From Lacrimispora indolis DSM 755 (GTDB lineage Bacteria; Bacillota; Clostridia; Lachnospirales; Lachnospiraceae), in NCBI RefSeq assembly GCF_000526995.1, contig NZ_AZUI01000001.1, positions 2,356,001 through 2,420,000 on the forward strand: a stretch of DNA of 64,000 bases. The letters are read 5' to 3'. Position numbers and translations under genes: made by a program. Of this stretch, positions 1 to 8,470 are shown piece after piece (position 1 is the first letter of the stretch; every line of letters begins with the position of its first letter). The notes under the pieces were generated by a model. The model saw only the letters and a list, made by a program, of their open reading frames with translations, was not told the DNA's origin and searched no databases.

Positions 1-2
1 GC

Positions 3-695
3 CCCCACTTTGATGTGCGTCCGATTGAGTACATGGTAAAGGACTTGGCAGAAATCGAACCAGTGGAATGGTTTTCCTATGCCTTTTCCAGAGAGCCTTT
101 AAACGGCAAATTCAACCAGGAACAGCGAAGGGAATGGATGGAGAAATGCCTGGCCTGCGGAAGAGAATATGCGGAGAAAATCTGCAGGAAATACCATACC
201 AGGGATCCTGAGAAAATGGCGGAAGCCATGGGCATGGATATTTCCTATCCGGAATTCCCGGAAAAAACCGACCGGGTGCTTTTTGCAGAATACCGGGTGC
301 CCAATAAAATCTGCATCTATATGGACGCGGTGAAGAAAGCGGAGAAGCTCATTGAAAGACCGGAAATTCAGGAACTGCTGGCAGGAGGGCTGGACATCAG
401 CCGGCTTCTGCTGTCTCATGAGCTTTTTCATTGTGTGGAAGAACAGTACAAGAATGAAATTTTCACGAAAACCGAAAAGGTCAGGCTGTGGTCCCTTGGG
501 TTCCTTCATAACGATTCCAATGTGATCGCCTTCAGTGAGATCGCGGCAATGGGGTTTGCCCAGGAGATCATGGGAATCACCTATTCCCCCTATGTAATGG
601 ATGTATTTTTAGTCTATGGCTATTCACCGGAAGAAGCCAGCGGACTTTATGAAGAGATGATGGTTTGCGCGGGAAGAACGCCGCGGACCGCTTAA
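3..695 (+). CDS. Hypothetical protein with HELFH motif (5' truncated)
   Basis: The reading frame is open to the left edge, so the N-terminus is probably outside the window; the GTG at 15 is unlikely to be the start because it has no ribosome binding site. About 226 residues are visible. A HELFH stretch around residue 136 resembles the HExxH zinc site of metallopeptidases, but I see no convincing third zinc ligand and do not recognise the family. It is soluble-looking, with no signal peptide or membrane segment. It ends 17 bases before the dehydrogenase gene that follows and is probably in the same operon. Function unknown. Confidence 0.7.
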   Translation, partial: PHFDVRPIEYMVKDLAEIEPVEWFSYAFSREPLNGKFNQEQRREWMEKCLACGREYAEKICRKYHTRDPEKMAEAMGMDISYPEFPEKTDRVLFAEYRVPNKICIYMDAVKKAEKLIERPEIQELLAGGLDISRLLLSHELFHCVEEQYKNEIFTKTEKVRLWSLGFLHNDSNVIAFSEIAAMGFAQEIMGITYSPYVMDVFLVYGYSPEEASGLYEEMMVCAGRTPRTA

Positions 696-712
696 AAGAA
701 AGAGGAGAAGAT

Positions 713-1762
713 ATGAGTTTAAGAATTCCTTATGAAACCGTAAAAGAAACTGTAAAAAAGGCTATGTTAAATGCCGGGCTTACGGAGGAAAAGGCTGAGG
801 TCTGTGCCACCATCCATGCCCAGTCCAGTGCTGACGGAGTGGAGAGCCACGGACTGAACCGTGTCCCCCGTTTTGTGGAATATGTGCAGAAAGGCTGGGT
901 GGACCCCAAGGGAGAGCCGGAGCTTATTGGCGCCAGGGGAGCCGTTGAAAATTATGACGGACACTTAGGGATCGGCATTACCAATGCCCTGTTTTGTGCT
1001 GACCGGGCCATGGAGCTTGCCAAGGAACATGGGATCGGCTGCGTTGCCTTACGGAATACCACCCACTGGATGCGGGGCGGCACCTATGCATGGAAAATGG
1101 CGGAAGCCGGTTTCATGGGCATGAGCTGGATCAATACGGAAAGCTGTATGCCTTTATGGGGCAGCGACAAGCCGGGAGTGGGAAATAATCCGTTCTGCAT
1201 CGCCATTCCAAGAGAAGACGGCCCCATTGTCCTGGATATGGCCATGAGCCAGTATGCTTACGGAAAACTGGGGGTTTACCGTCTGGCAGGCAAAAAACTT
1301 CCATTCCCCGGGGGCTTTGACAAGGAAGGAAATTTAACGGATGATCCTGGAGCCATTGAAGAGAGCATGAGAATTCTTCCCACCGGCTACTGGAAGGGAA
1401 GCGGCATGGCCATTGCTCTGGATCTGGCGGCTGCCCTTATGGCAAACGGAAACAGCGGTTCTGATTTAGATGAGGAAGGAAGAGGAAGCTGCACTGGCTG
1501 CTGCCAGATTTTCATTGCCTATGATCCATATCTTTTCGGCACAAAAGAGGAGATCCAGGAAATGCTTAACCGCAGGGTTGCGGCAGCAGATGCCAGCCAT
1601 CCTGAGAGGGAAGGCGGCCAGGTCACCTGTCCGGGAGAACGGACCATTGCATCCAGGGAACAAAGCATGAAGGAAGGCGTATCCGTGGATGAGACTGTCT
1701 GGGCCCAGGTCGTTGCCATTTCAGAAGGCCGGCTGGATACAAAGGATGTTGCAAGCAAATAA
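713..1762 (+). CDS. Malate/L-lactate (2,3-diketogulonate-type) dehydrogenase
   Basis: A 349-residue NAD(P)H-dependent reductase of the Ldh_2/YiaK/AllD family, which reduces 2-oxo acids such as 2,3-diketo-L-gulonate or oxidises ureidoglycolate. Family hallmarks are visible: the N-terminal helical segment, the ESHG stretch near residue 44, the NTTHW stretch with the catalytic-type His, and GVGNNPFCIAIP. The ATG at 713 is chosen because AGAGGAG lies just upstream; a longer frame starting at 665 overlaps the previous gene. The next gene is a YhcH/YiaL protein, the same pairing as yiaK-yiaL in enterobacteria, which supports a sugar-acid role. The exact substrate cannot be read from sequence. Confidence 0.85.
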   Translation: MSLRIPYETVKETVKKAMLNAGLTEEKAEVCATIHAQSSADGVESHGLNRVPRFVEYVQKGWVDPKGEPELIGARGAVENYDGHLGIGITNALFCADRAMELAKEHGIGCVALRNTTHWMRGGTYAWKMAEAGFMGMSWINTESCMPLWGSDKPGVGNNPFCIAIPREDGPIVLDMAMSQYAYGKLGVYRLAGKKLPFPGGFDKEGNLTDDPGAIEESMRILPTGYWKGSGMAIALDLAAALMANGNSGSDLDEEGRGSCTGCCQIFIAYDPYLFGTKEEIQEMLNRRVAAADASHPEREGGQVTCPGERTIASREQSMKEGVSVDETVWAQVVAISEGRLDTKDVASK

Positions 1763-1802
1763 AAGGAACTGCTCTTCGTGGGGAGCAGAAGGGAGAAAAC
1801 TT

Positions 1803-2255
1803 ATGCTTTTTTCTAATATTTCAGTTGCAGAAAAATACGATTATCTGGAAGATAAATTCCGGGCAGCCTATGAGTGGCTGAAAGAGACGGATATCCGTTC
1901 TTTACCGGCAGGAAGCTATCCGGTCAAAGAAAATATTGTGGTGGCAAATGTACAGGAGTACACCACATTTCCGGCAGACCAGGGTTCTTTTGAGACCCAT
2001 GAGAAATATTTTGATATTCAGTACATGGTTTCCGGCAGGGAACAGTTCGGCGTTTGTAAAAGGGACGGCTTAAAGGTGAAGGAGAGAATAGAGGAAAACG
2101 ATGTGATCTTTTATGAAGAACCGGAGCTTAGCGGCAGCATTCTGCTGGAAGAGGGAGATTTGATCGTAGTGGCTCCGGAAGATGCCCACAAGCCTCGCTG
2201 TGCAGCAGGAGAACCCTGCCAGGTAAAAAAGGTCGTAGTCAAGATCGCTCTTTAA
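1803..2255 (+). CDS. YhcH/YjgK/YiaL family protein
   Basis: A 150-residue single cupin-like protein of the DUF386 family (EbgC, YiaL, YhcH). Conserved family features seen are ETHEKYFDIQYM (metal-binding His/Glu) and the C-terminal DAHKP stretch. Relatives are associated with sialic acid or 2,3-diketogulonate catabolism and are thought to be sugar epimerases/anomerases. The ATG at 1803 follows GGGAGAAAAC. It lies 40 bases after the YiaK-like gene and should be co-transcribed with it. A second, divergent copy is at 7901-8416. Confidence 0.85.
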   Translation: MLFSNISVAEKYDYLEDKFRAAYEWLKETDIRSLPAGSYPVKENIVVANVQEYTTFPADQGSFETHEKYFDIQYMVSGREQFGVCKRDGLKVKERIEENDVIFYEEPELSGSILLEEGDLIVVAPEDAHKPRCAAGEPCQVKKVVVKIAL

Positions 2256-2302
2256 ATAAAAATCTGTCCGGCACAGGGAAAACCCGGGCCGGACAGAGAA
2301 AA

Positions 2303-2950
2303 TCAAATGAGATTCATGTTCAAAGGCATCATGAGGTGGTCGATGAGGACCTGATAGGCCTGGCTGCCTTCTCTCTTTTTCAAATGCTGATAAAAGGCGG
2401 AATGTTCGTCATAGGTCGACTGGGCACGGCCGGCGATGGACAGAGCATTGGCAGTGGTCAGATGTATGGTATAGAGAAGACGCTGGAACAGATGGTCAAA
2501 TTCGCTGTTCTCAGCGAAATGGACCAAAAGCATGTGGAACTGATGGTCCTCTTCTGTAAAGGAATCCGGAAAATTCCTGGCGGAAAGGGCAGCTTTCTGC
2601 CTTGTAAGGGATTCTTCCATATCCTTTAAAAGCTTTTGAAGCCGTTTTCCATCTTCACAGGCAACGGCCAGATGGACACAAAAACCTTCAATGGCACAGC
2701 GGACTTCAATGGACTCCTTCATGGTCTCCTTGTCCAGACGCCTGATCTTAAATCCCCGGCTGGGAATGATGGTGATATAGCCTTCCTGGGAGAGATATTG
2801 AAGGGCCTCCCGCAGTGGTGTCCTGGAAATGCCCAATTCCTTTGCCAGCCTGGTTTCTGAATATAAAACCTCTGAGTCAAGGGATTTGGATAGGATCTGT
2901 TCTTTGATTGTATGATAAGCCTGAAATTGGAGGGAACCGGTATCGTTCAT
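2303..2950 (-). CDS. GntR family regulator, FadR/FCD subfamily
   Basis: A 215-residue transcription factor. The N-terminal winged helix (ETRLAKELGISRTPLREAL) is a textbook GntR helix-turn-helix, followed by an all-helical FCD ligand domain with metal-type His residues (DHQFHMLLVHFAEN and EHSAFYQHL). The start at 2950 has AGGAG eight bases upstream; a longer frame to 3013 runs into the promoter and is rejected. It is divergent from the cyclase operon at 3207, and a perfect palindrome lies in that operon's promoter, so it probably represses that operon. The effector is unknown. Confidence 0.9.
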   Translation of the reverse strand: MNDTGSLQFQAYHTIKEQILSKSLDSEVLYSETRLAKELGISRTPLREALQYLSQEGYITIIPSRGFKIRRLDKETMKESIEVRCAIEGFCVHLAVACEDGKRLQKLLKDMEESLTRQKAALSARNFPDSFTEEDHQFHMLLVHFAENSEFDHLFQRLLYTIHLTTANALSIAGRAQSTYDEHSAFYQHLKKREGSQAYQVLIDHLMMPLNMNLI

Positions 2951-3013
2951 GGAAAACTCCTGTCGTTTTGAAGTACCAGACTTCCTTGTCTGGATGTGCG
3001 TGTTATGGAACAT

Positions 3014-3042
3014 ATCATACCCGAAAAGAACCGTGAAGTCAA
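3014..3042 (-). promoter_or_regulatory. Sigma-A promoter of the GntR gene
   Basis: Read on the minus strand: -35 TTGACT (3037-3042), a 17-bp spacer and -10 TATGAT (3014-3019). It is divergent from the promoter at 3053-3082, only 10 bp away, so one bound regulator could control both. Confidence 0.75.
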
Positions 3043-3052
3043 TAAAAAAAGA

Positions 3053-3082
3053 TTGACCGGTATACCGGTATACTGGTATAAT
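3053..3082 (+). promoter_or_regulatory. Promoter with overlapping GntR operator
   Basis: -35 TTGACC (3053-3058), an 18-bp spacer and -10 TATAAT (3077-3082). The spacer region carries the perfect 14-bp palindrome ACCGGTATACCGGT (3056-3069) and a further GGTAT repeat ending in the -10. A protein bound here would block polymerase. The adjacent divergent GntR is the obvious candidate. Confidence 0.8.
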
Positions 3083-3089
3083 AAAAAGA

Positions 3090-3174
3090 AAGAGTGAAAG
3101 AAAACTCTGTCACTCTTGAGTTTGTGAATCAAGCGGATATGCTTGCACATCCAGTGGATTCATTCGTTCACAAA
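3090..3174 (+). repeat. Two-hairpin leader element, copy 1
   Basis: Hairpin 1 is AAGAGTG (3090-3096) with CACTCTT (3111-3117). Hairpin 2 covers 3121-3174: GAATC/GATTC and GGAT/ATCC stems, here also with an outer TTTGTGAA/TTCACAAA stem. It sits between the promoter and the ribosome binding site of the cyclase gene. The same layout recurs at 29115, 50333 and 57524. Confidence 0.7.
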
Positions 3175-3206
3175 ATAAATTATATTATAAAGCAGGAGGT
3201 ATAAAA

Positions 3207-3896
3207 ATGAGCGCATACGAACTGGGAAATGGGTTAAGAGTCATTGATTTAACAAAGCAGCTGGATCCGGAGACTGAGACAAGACGTTGTCATTTATTCC
3301 GCTTTAACACAGGTGGTCCGATCCCGGATTTCCACACCATCATGGACTTGACCAGCCATTTGGGAACCCATGTGGAGTGTCCATATCACCACAATGACAA
3401 TTGGACTGATGTACAGGGGCTTCCCATCAGCACCTTCATGGGACGTGCCATTTATGTGAACATCACCCATATGGAGCCCAATGGCAAAATCAAAGGAGAA
3501 GATTTAGAAAAGGCCTGCGGCGGCCGCATCAAAGAGGGGGATATTGTGATCCTGGATTCTCCCCGGAAGATTCCGCCGTTCACCCCTGCTTCCAACACTC
3601 CTGAGGATGAGCGTCTTTTCATCTGCCGGGAGACAGCAGAGTGGTTAAAGGAGAAGAAGGTAAAATGCGTTGGCTTTGGCGACGGCGTTTCCATTGAGAG
3701 CAACAACGAGGATGTATGCGCATTCCATGATGTTCTCATGGAGGTTGATGTGGTATTCTTAGAGGTATTAAAGAACTTAGAAGAACTGACCACTGACACA
3801 TTCTTCATGTCTTATGCTCCGATTCCGATCAAAGGACTGGATTCCTGCCCCATCCGCGCTTATGCCATTGAGGGACTTGGGGAATTTTCAAAATAA
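3207..3896 (+). CDS. Cyclase family protein (kynurenine formamidase-like)
   Basis: A 229-residue metal-dependent hydrolase of the cyclase family (PF04199; kynurenine formamidase, isatin hydrolase). The signature HLGTHVECPYH is present, matching HxGTHxDxPxH with Glu for Asp; these residues bind the catalytic metal. GGAGG precedes the ATG. It is the first gene of a plus-strand set with a ketopantoate-reductase-like gene 15 bases on. The family opens lactam or cyclic amide/ester rings, so it could open a lactone or lactam in the catabolic route here; the substrate is not predictable. Confidence 0.85.
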   Translation: MSAYELGNGLRVIDLTKQLDPETETRRCHLFRFNTGGPIPDFHTIMDLTSHLGTHVECPYHHNDNWTDVQGLPISTFMGRAIYVNITHMEPNGKIKGEDLEKACGGRIKEGDIVILDSPRKIPPFTPASNTPEDERLFICRETAEWLKEKKVKCVGFGDGVSIESNNEDVCAFHDVLMEVDVVFLEVLKNLEELTTDTFFMSYAPIPIKGLDSCPIRAYAIEGLGEFSK

Positions 3897-3911
3897 CAGA
3901 GGGTGAAATCT

Positions 3912-4826
3912 ATGAAAATTGCAGTCATAGGGGCGGGGGCCATGGGTTCCATCTATGGTGCCCATTTGTCCTTAAATAATGAAGTATATATGGTGGATAC
4001 GGCGCCTGCTGTTGTGGAACACATCGAAAAGGAAGGGATTAAGCTTCTGGAAAATAATGAGGAGCACGTTTACCGTCCCAATGCCGTTACCTCTACAGCC
4101 GGCATGAAACCGGTGGATCTTGTACTTCTGTTCGTGAAATCCCTGTATTCCAAAGGGGCATTAGAGGCAAACAGGAGCCTGATCGGTCCTGAAACCTATG
4201 TGATGACCTTACAGAACGGTTCCGGCCATGAGGACATCCTGGAGGAGTTTGTTTCCAGGGATCATATGGTCATCGGCACCACGGAAGACAATGGCGCAGT
4301 TTTAGGCCTTGGCTATGTAAAAAGAGGCGGCGCTGGAAACACCAACGTAGGTATGCTGGCGGAGGATCAGGAGCTGTTTCTTCCAAAGCTGAAACAAGCC
4401 TTTGAATGCTGCGGTTTTACAGTGAATGTCCATTCCAACATTCAGCAGCTTATCTGGAACAAGCTATTTACCAACGTATCCTTAAGCGCAGTCACAGGCA
4501 TTCTTCAGGTGGATATGGGATATATTGCGTCCAATGAACATGCATGGAACATGACGGCCCGTCTGATCAAGGAGGCGGCTGCCGTGGCCCGTGGCCTGGG
4601 CCTTCATGCAGATGATGAGGAGATCATGGAAAAGGTGAGAAAGACCTCGGAAATGTCTCCTAAGGGCTGCACTTCCATCCGGGCGGATTTACAAAACGGA
4701 CGGAAAACAGAGGTTGATACCATAAGCGGCTCCGTAGTTCGGGCTGCAAGGAAATGCGGCATTCCGGTACCGACCCACGAATTTGTGGTGGAAACGATAC
4801 ACGCTATGGAAGACAAGAGCCGGTAA
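3912..4826 (+). CDS. Ketopantoate reductase family protein (ApbA/PanE-like)
   Basis: A 304-residue NADP-dependent dehydrogenase. It has the N-terminal Rossmann motif GAGAMGSIYGAHL and the family C-terminal helical domain with the KLFTNVSLSAVTG segment (catalytic-type Lys/Asn). Length fits 2-dehydropantoate 2-reductase. No panB or panC neighbours are present; the neighbours are catabolic, so it may reduce another 2-oxo acid. AGAGGG precedes the ATG at 3912. A terminator-like hairpin follows. Confidence 0.85.
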   Translation: MKIAVIGAGAMGSIYGAHLSLNNEVYMVDTAPAVVEHIEKEGIKLLENNEEHVYRPNAVTSTAGMKPVDLVLLFVKSLYSKGALEANRSLIGPETYVMTLQNGSGHEDILEEFVSRDHMVIGTTEDNGAVLGLGYVKRGGAGNTNVGMLAEDQELFLPKLKQAFECCGFTVNVHSNIQQLIWNKLFTNVSLSAVTGILQVDMGYIASNEHAWNMTARLIKEAAAVARGLGLHADDEEIMEKVRKTSEMSPKGCTSIRADLQNGRKTEVDTISGSVVRAARKCGIPVPTHEFVVETIHAMEDKSR

Positions 4827-4836
4827 CAGGATATAG

Positions 4837-4898
4837 AAAGAGGCTGGTTTCCTGCCGCAGGGTGTATGCGCTGCCGGATACCGGCCTCTTTGCTTTTT
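4837..4898 (+). terminator. Rho-independent terminator after the reductase
   Basis: Stem AAAGAGGCTGG (4837-4847) pairs with CCGGCCTCTTT (4881-4891), followed by a T-rich run. The 170 bases from here to the aldolase gene hold no gene and no clear promoter that I could define. Confidence 0.65.
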
Positions 4899-5068
4899 AT
4901 TTTCGAAAAGGAAGCAGGACAAGGTCAAGCTTACTGATTTTGCTGATCGTCCGCGAAGTTAAATATTTCCCGTCTTGCTGTGAGGTATGCAACTGGAACA
5001 GCCTGATCAGGAGAAGTGATTTGGTATTTGAACAGGGGAACGATTAATCATAAGGGGGATTACAAACC

Positions 5069-5944
5069 ATGAAAAAAATATATGTTGCTTCTATTACACC
5101 TTTCCAAGAGGAGGGCAGAATCAATGAATCAGCTGCAAAGCAGCTGTGGGAAAGAAACCTTTCAGAAGGGGCGGACGGATTCTTCATCGGGGGAAGCTCC
5201 GGGGAATGCTTTTTGCTGAACAGGGAGGAAAGGGTCCGTTCCTTTGAGCTGGCTTCAGAATATGTGGAACGTGCAGACATATTCGCCCATGTGGGGGCCA
5301 TCAGCACGGAGGAGGCCGTGTTTTATGCAAAGCAGGCTAAGGATATGGGCATCCGGAATATTGCAGCAACTCCGCCTCTTTACTTTGGATTTTCCCAAAA
5401 GGAGATCGCAGGGTATTATTACGATATTGCAGAGGCAGTGGGACAGCCGGTTCTTTATTATAACATCCCATCCAGCACCCATAAGGAGCTTCAGCTTTCC
5501 AACCCGGATATTCAGGCACTTTTAAAATCCGGTGTCATCGGCTCCGTAAAGCACACCAACTTAAATCTCCTTGAAATGGAGCGGTTGAGGAATATAAATC
5601 CGGATATTAAGTGCTTCGGCGGTTTTGAAAGCTGCATGGTGGCCTTTCTTGCATTTGGCTGCGAAGGCTTTATCGGAAGCAGCTTCAATTTTATGCTGCC
5701 TCAGTTTAAGCGTATTATGGAGCTGTATCTGGACGGAAAGGAAGAAGAGGCCAGAATTCTTCAGTCTAAATCCAATAACATCCTGGATGTGCTTTTAAAG
5801 AACGGACTGTGCGCAAACTTAAAGTACATTGTTTCCAGCCAGGGCATCCCGGCGGGAGAGGTGAGAAGGCCCATGCTGCCCCTGACGGAAGAGAAAAAGG
5901 CCGAGATGGAGCAGGTCCTTAAACAGTACTTGGAGGTCCGCTAG
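5069..5944 (+). CDS. Dihydrodipicolinate synthase / N-acetylneuraminate lyase family aldolase
   Basis: A 291-residue TIM-barrel class I aldolase. It shows GGSSGE (pyruvate carboxylate binding; NAL/DapA GxxGE), YYNIPSST (catalytic Tyr) and the Schiff-base lysine in GSVKHTN near residue 161. YNIP is more typical of sialic acid lyases and sugar-acid aldolases than of DapA, which usually has YNVP. With YhcH proteins nearby, cleavage or dehydration of a sugar acid or sialic-acid-like compound is plausible. The biosynthetic DapA role is less likely because no lysine genes are adjacent. Confidence 0.85.
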   Translation: MKKIYVASITPFQEEGRINESAAKQLWERNLSEGADGFFIGGSSGECFLLNREERVRSFELASEYVERADIFAHVGAISTEEAVFYAKQAKDMGIRNIAATPPLYFGFSQKEIAGYYYDIAEAVGQPVLYYNIPSSTHKELQLSNPDIQALLKSGVIGSVKHTNLNLLEMERLRNINPDIKCFGGFESCMVAFLAFGCEGFIGSSFNFMLPQFKRIMELYLDGKEEEARILQSKSNNILDVLLKNGLCANLKYIVSSQGIPAGEVRRPMLPLTEEKKAEMEQVLKQYLEVR

Positions 5945-6004
5945 TGTTTTAGTATACAAGTCACCGGAATCGGGTTTAAGAACAGTAAAGGAGATTTAAG
6001 ATTT

Positions 6005-7027
6005 ATGAAAGCGGTACAAATTGTAAAACCTTATGAGTTAAAGGTCATTGATGTAGACATGCCGGTCATTGACGAAAAAAATAATGTGCTGGTCAAAATG
6101 ACTGCTGCGGGAATCTGCGGCTCTGATGTCGGCATTTATCATGGAACCAATGCTGCGGCTACCTATCCCAGGATCATCGGCCATGAAATGGTGGGAAGAG
6201 TGGCGGAAACCGGCCCTTCTGTCACGAATTTAAAAGTCGGTGACCGGGTGATCATCAACCAGGTAACAAGCTGCGGCCATTGCTATCCCTGCAGCATCGG
6301 ACGGGGCAATGTCTGTGATCACCTGGCAGTGCGGGGCGTTCACATTGACGGCGGCTACCGTGAATACATGGCTGTACCTGAGTCTGACTGTTACATCCTG
6401 CCGGATTCCCTTTCCGATGAAGATGCCGTTATGATCGAGCCCGCCACCATTGGCATCCAGTCCTGCACCCGTGCGGAGCTGAATAAGGATGACATGCTTT
6501 TGATCTATGGTTCCGGGGCTCTTGGAAGCTCTATTTTAAAGACAGCCCGTTTGATCTGTGACCACATCATTGTTGCGGACATCCAGGATGATAAGCTGGA
6601 AACAGCCAAAGAGAACGGGGCTGCTTATACGATCAACACCTTAAAGGAAGACTTGCAGGAAAAGGTGAAGGAGTATACACACATGAGAGGAGCCACGGTT
6701 TCCATTGATGCCGTATGCAACAAGGATTCCCTGATCCAGCTTCTTCAGGCCACCGGAAATGCAGGGCGGGTCATGACCATGGGCTTTTCCACCTCTCCTA
6801 CGGAGATCACCCAGTTTGCCGTCACCTCCAAGGAACTGGATGTAAGAGGTTCCCGTTTGCAGAATAAAATGTTTGGAAAAGCCATTGAGCTGATCCATGA
6901 AGGAAAACTGGATTTAAGCGGTTCCGTTTCCCATACCTTCCCGCTGATCCAGGCTCAGGAGGCATTTAACTTTGTGGACAGCCATGATCCGTCTATCCGC
7001 AAAATCGTCCTTACCTTTGATTTTTAG
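6005..7027 (+). CDS. Zinc-binding alcohol dehydrogenase (MDR family)
   Basis: A 340-residue medium-chain NAD(P)-dependent dehydrogenase. The catalytic zinc site AGICGSD, GHEMVG, the structural zinc motif CGHCYPCSIGRGNVC and the Rossmann motif YGSGALGSSIL are all visible. It resembles L-galactonate/L-threonine/sorbitol dehydrogenases, which oxidise a secondary hydroxyl of a sugar acid or polyol. It is the last gene of the plus-strand set and ends just before a bidirectional terminator. The substrate is inferred only from the sugar-acid context. Confidence 0.9.
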   Translation: MKAVQIVKPYELKVIDVDMPVIDEKNNVLVKMTAAGICGSDVGIYHGTNAAATYPRIIGHEMVGRVAETGPSVTNLKVGDRVIINQVTSCGHCYPCSIGRGNVCDHLAVRGVHIDGGYREYMAVPESDCYILPDSLSDEDAVMIEPATIGIQSCTRAELNKDDMLLIYGSGALGSSILKTARLICDHIIVADIQDDKLETAKENGAAYTINTLKEDLQEKVKEYTHMRGATVSIDAVCNKDSLIQLLQATGNAGRVMTMGFSTSPTEITQFAVTSKELDVRGSRLQNKMFGKAIELIHEGKLDLSGSVSHTFPLIQAQEAFNFVDSHDPSIRKIVLTFDF

Positions 7028-7040
7028 GCATCATTACTTA

Positions 7041-7088
7041 AAAAAGCAGTTCCTTCTGCATTTAAAACAGAAGGAACCGCTTTTTTTT
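7041..7088. terminator. Bidirectional terminator between convergent operons
   Basis: GCAGTTCCTTCTG (7046-7058) pairs with CAGAAGGAACCGC (7068-7080), with an A-run on the left and eight Ts on the right, so it can stop transcription in both directions. The right arm also encodes the last codons of the M28 peptidase gene. Confidence 0.85.
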
Positions 7089-7889
7089 ATTTTCCGGCGC
7101 GTGCAGCGCATCCATAAGATAATCATAAATGCGGATCATGGCTTCCGGCTCCACCCATTCTGGGGAATCCCGGTAGCCCCCATGCATGGTAGTAGACACA
7201 TCCATCTGACTGAGTATCATATCAAACTCCGGGGGATGGCCTAAAAATCCGCTGCCTAAGCTGGAAAGAGCCTTCAGGTACTGAATATCCCACCTGGGGA
7301 TAGAAGCGATGCTGATCGCGGGAATACGAAGCCCGGAAAAAGAGGCTTCATCACTTTTGGGTAAATATTTTACCAGAAGGCCGTTGTGGGCTGCCAGAAT
7401 TTCCTGATCACAGAACGAGCGTACAGAAGCCTTCTTTGCATTTCCCCGGTCGTAGACTGCAATGGTGTCACCGTAACCGCATACATCCAGATTGATCACG
7501 CCGGTGATGGCCTGGCGGTCCATCTGGCTGACGTAAAAGCGGCTTCCTGTATTGCCTGACTCCTCTCCGTCAAAAAAAACAAAACGGGCGGGGAAGCCTT
7601 CGGTGCGGAGGGCTTTGGCAAGGGCAATCAGGATGCAAAGGGCCGCTGCGTTGTCATTTGCCCCATAGCTTCCGGATACTGCATCATAATGGGCGCAGAA
7701 CAAAAGGCTGGGCCCGCTTATTTCCGGGGAGATCAGATAATTGACGGCTCCTCTGGGAGTTTTGGCAGACGGCTCTTCTTCCTGGCGGTCAAAGGGCAGG
7801 TTTTCCTGCCTTAAGACTCTTTCCAGGGCCATACGGCGCAGGTCGGGATCCTTCAAGGAAAGTTCAATCAGATATTGGTTCAGGCTCAT
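7062..7889 (-). CDS. M28 family zinc peptidase / aminopeptidase-like
   Basis: A 275-residue M28-type protein. Metal ligands expected for the family are visible: AHYDAV, GANDNAAAL, FFDGEESGNTGS and NLDVCGYGD. No signal peptide is seen, so it should act in the cytoplasm, perhaps on a peptide or amide-linked substrate. The ATG at 7889 is preceded by AGGGGGAAGG; a longer frame to 8009 overlaps the upstream gene and is rejected. Its stop lies in the shared terminator. It is the last gene of the minus-strand GntR-SDR-YhcH-M28 set. Confidence 0.85.
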   Translation of the reverse strand: MSLNQYLIELSLKDPDLRRMALERVLRQENLPFDRQEEEPSAKTPRGAVNYLISPEISGPSLLFCAHYDAVSGSYGANDNAAALCILIALAKALRTEGFPARFVFFDGEESGNTGSRFYVSQMDRQAITGVINLDVCGYGDTIAVYDRGNAKKASVRSFCDQEILAAHNGLLVKYLPKSDEASFSGLRIPAISIASIPRWDIQYLKALSSLGSGFLGHPPEFDMILSQMDVSTTMHGGYRDSPEWVEPEAMIRIYDYLMDALHAPENKKKRFLLF

Positions 7890-7900
7890 GATCCTTCCCC

Positions 7901-8416
7901 CTAACGGGCGCTGCCGGGCAGGCAGCTTTCCAGAGGCACCTTGATGACGATCTTGCGGATAGGTGCCGGGTTTTCTCCGGCCTTGATGGCGGGGATATGG
8001 ACATCCCATGGAAAATAGATGGCATAAGTACCTGGAGTCAGGCGGATCCGCCCTTCCGGGGCCTCAGAGTCATTACGGAAGAAAAGGATGTCCCTGGGAG
8101 TGTCAAGAAGGTCTTCGTCCACCTGCCCGGTTTCGTCTTTGCTGTAAAAGCCGGCCTCTTCGGGACCGCCTGCGGCAAGAAACTGCACGTCAATGGTCTT
8201 TCTGTGTATTTCCGGACGCAGGCTTTCCCTGTCCTTCGTTTCCAAATCAAGGACCTGCAGGATGACAGGCAGGCCGTCCAGTTCTATGTTGAATACTCCC
8301 GGCTCATGAGCAGCCATGTCATTGTCTTTTAAATAACTGATGGCATTGCGCAGAGGACCAGGCAGCACGGCAAGCTGTTCTTCCAGCATGGTTTTATAGA
8401 TATTTCCAAAAATCAT
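7901..8416 (-). CDS. YhcH/YjgK/YiaL family protein (second copy)
   Basis: A 171-residue DUF386 protein, longer and clearly divergent from the copy at 1803. Family features are RKTIDVQFLAAG and FPWDVHIPAI. It is 11 bases upstream of the peptidase gene and belongs to the same minus-strand operon. Having two YhcH-type proteins within 7 kb suggests that two related sugar acids, or two anomers, are handled. The precise reaction is unknown. Confidence 0.8.
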   Translation of the reverse strand: MIFGNIYKTMLEEQLAVLPGPLRNAISYLKDNDMAAHEPGVFNIELDGLPVILQVLDLETKDRESLRPEIHRKTIDVQFLAAGGPEEAGFYSKDETGQVDEDLLDTPRDILFFRNDSEAPEGRIRLTPGTYAIYFPWDVHIPAIKAGENPAPIRKIVIKVPLESCLPGSAR

Positions 8417-8470
8417 GGGTAACTCCTCCTGTTTGATGGATTGTCAGTATGTTCCCTCTGCAGCTTTCTG

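Noticed and set aside
3912..4826. Pantothenate biosynthesis role for the ketopantoate-reductase-like gene
   Set aside because: Possible, but no panB, panC or panD genes are nearby and the gene is in a catabolic set, so the symbol panE was not assigned.
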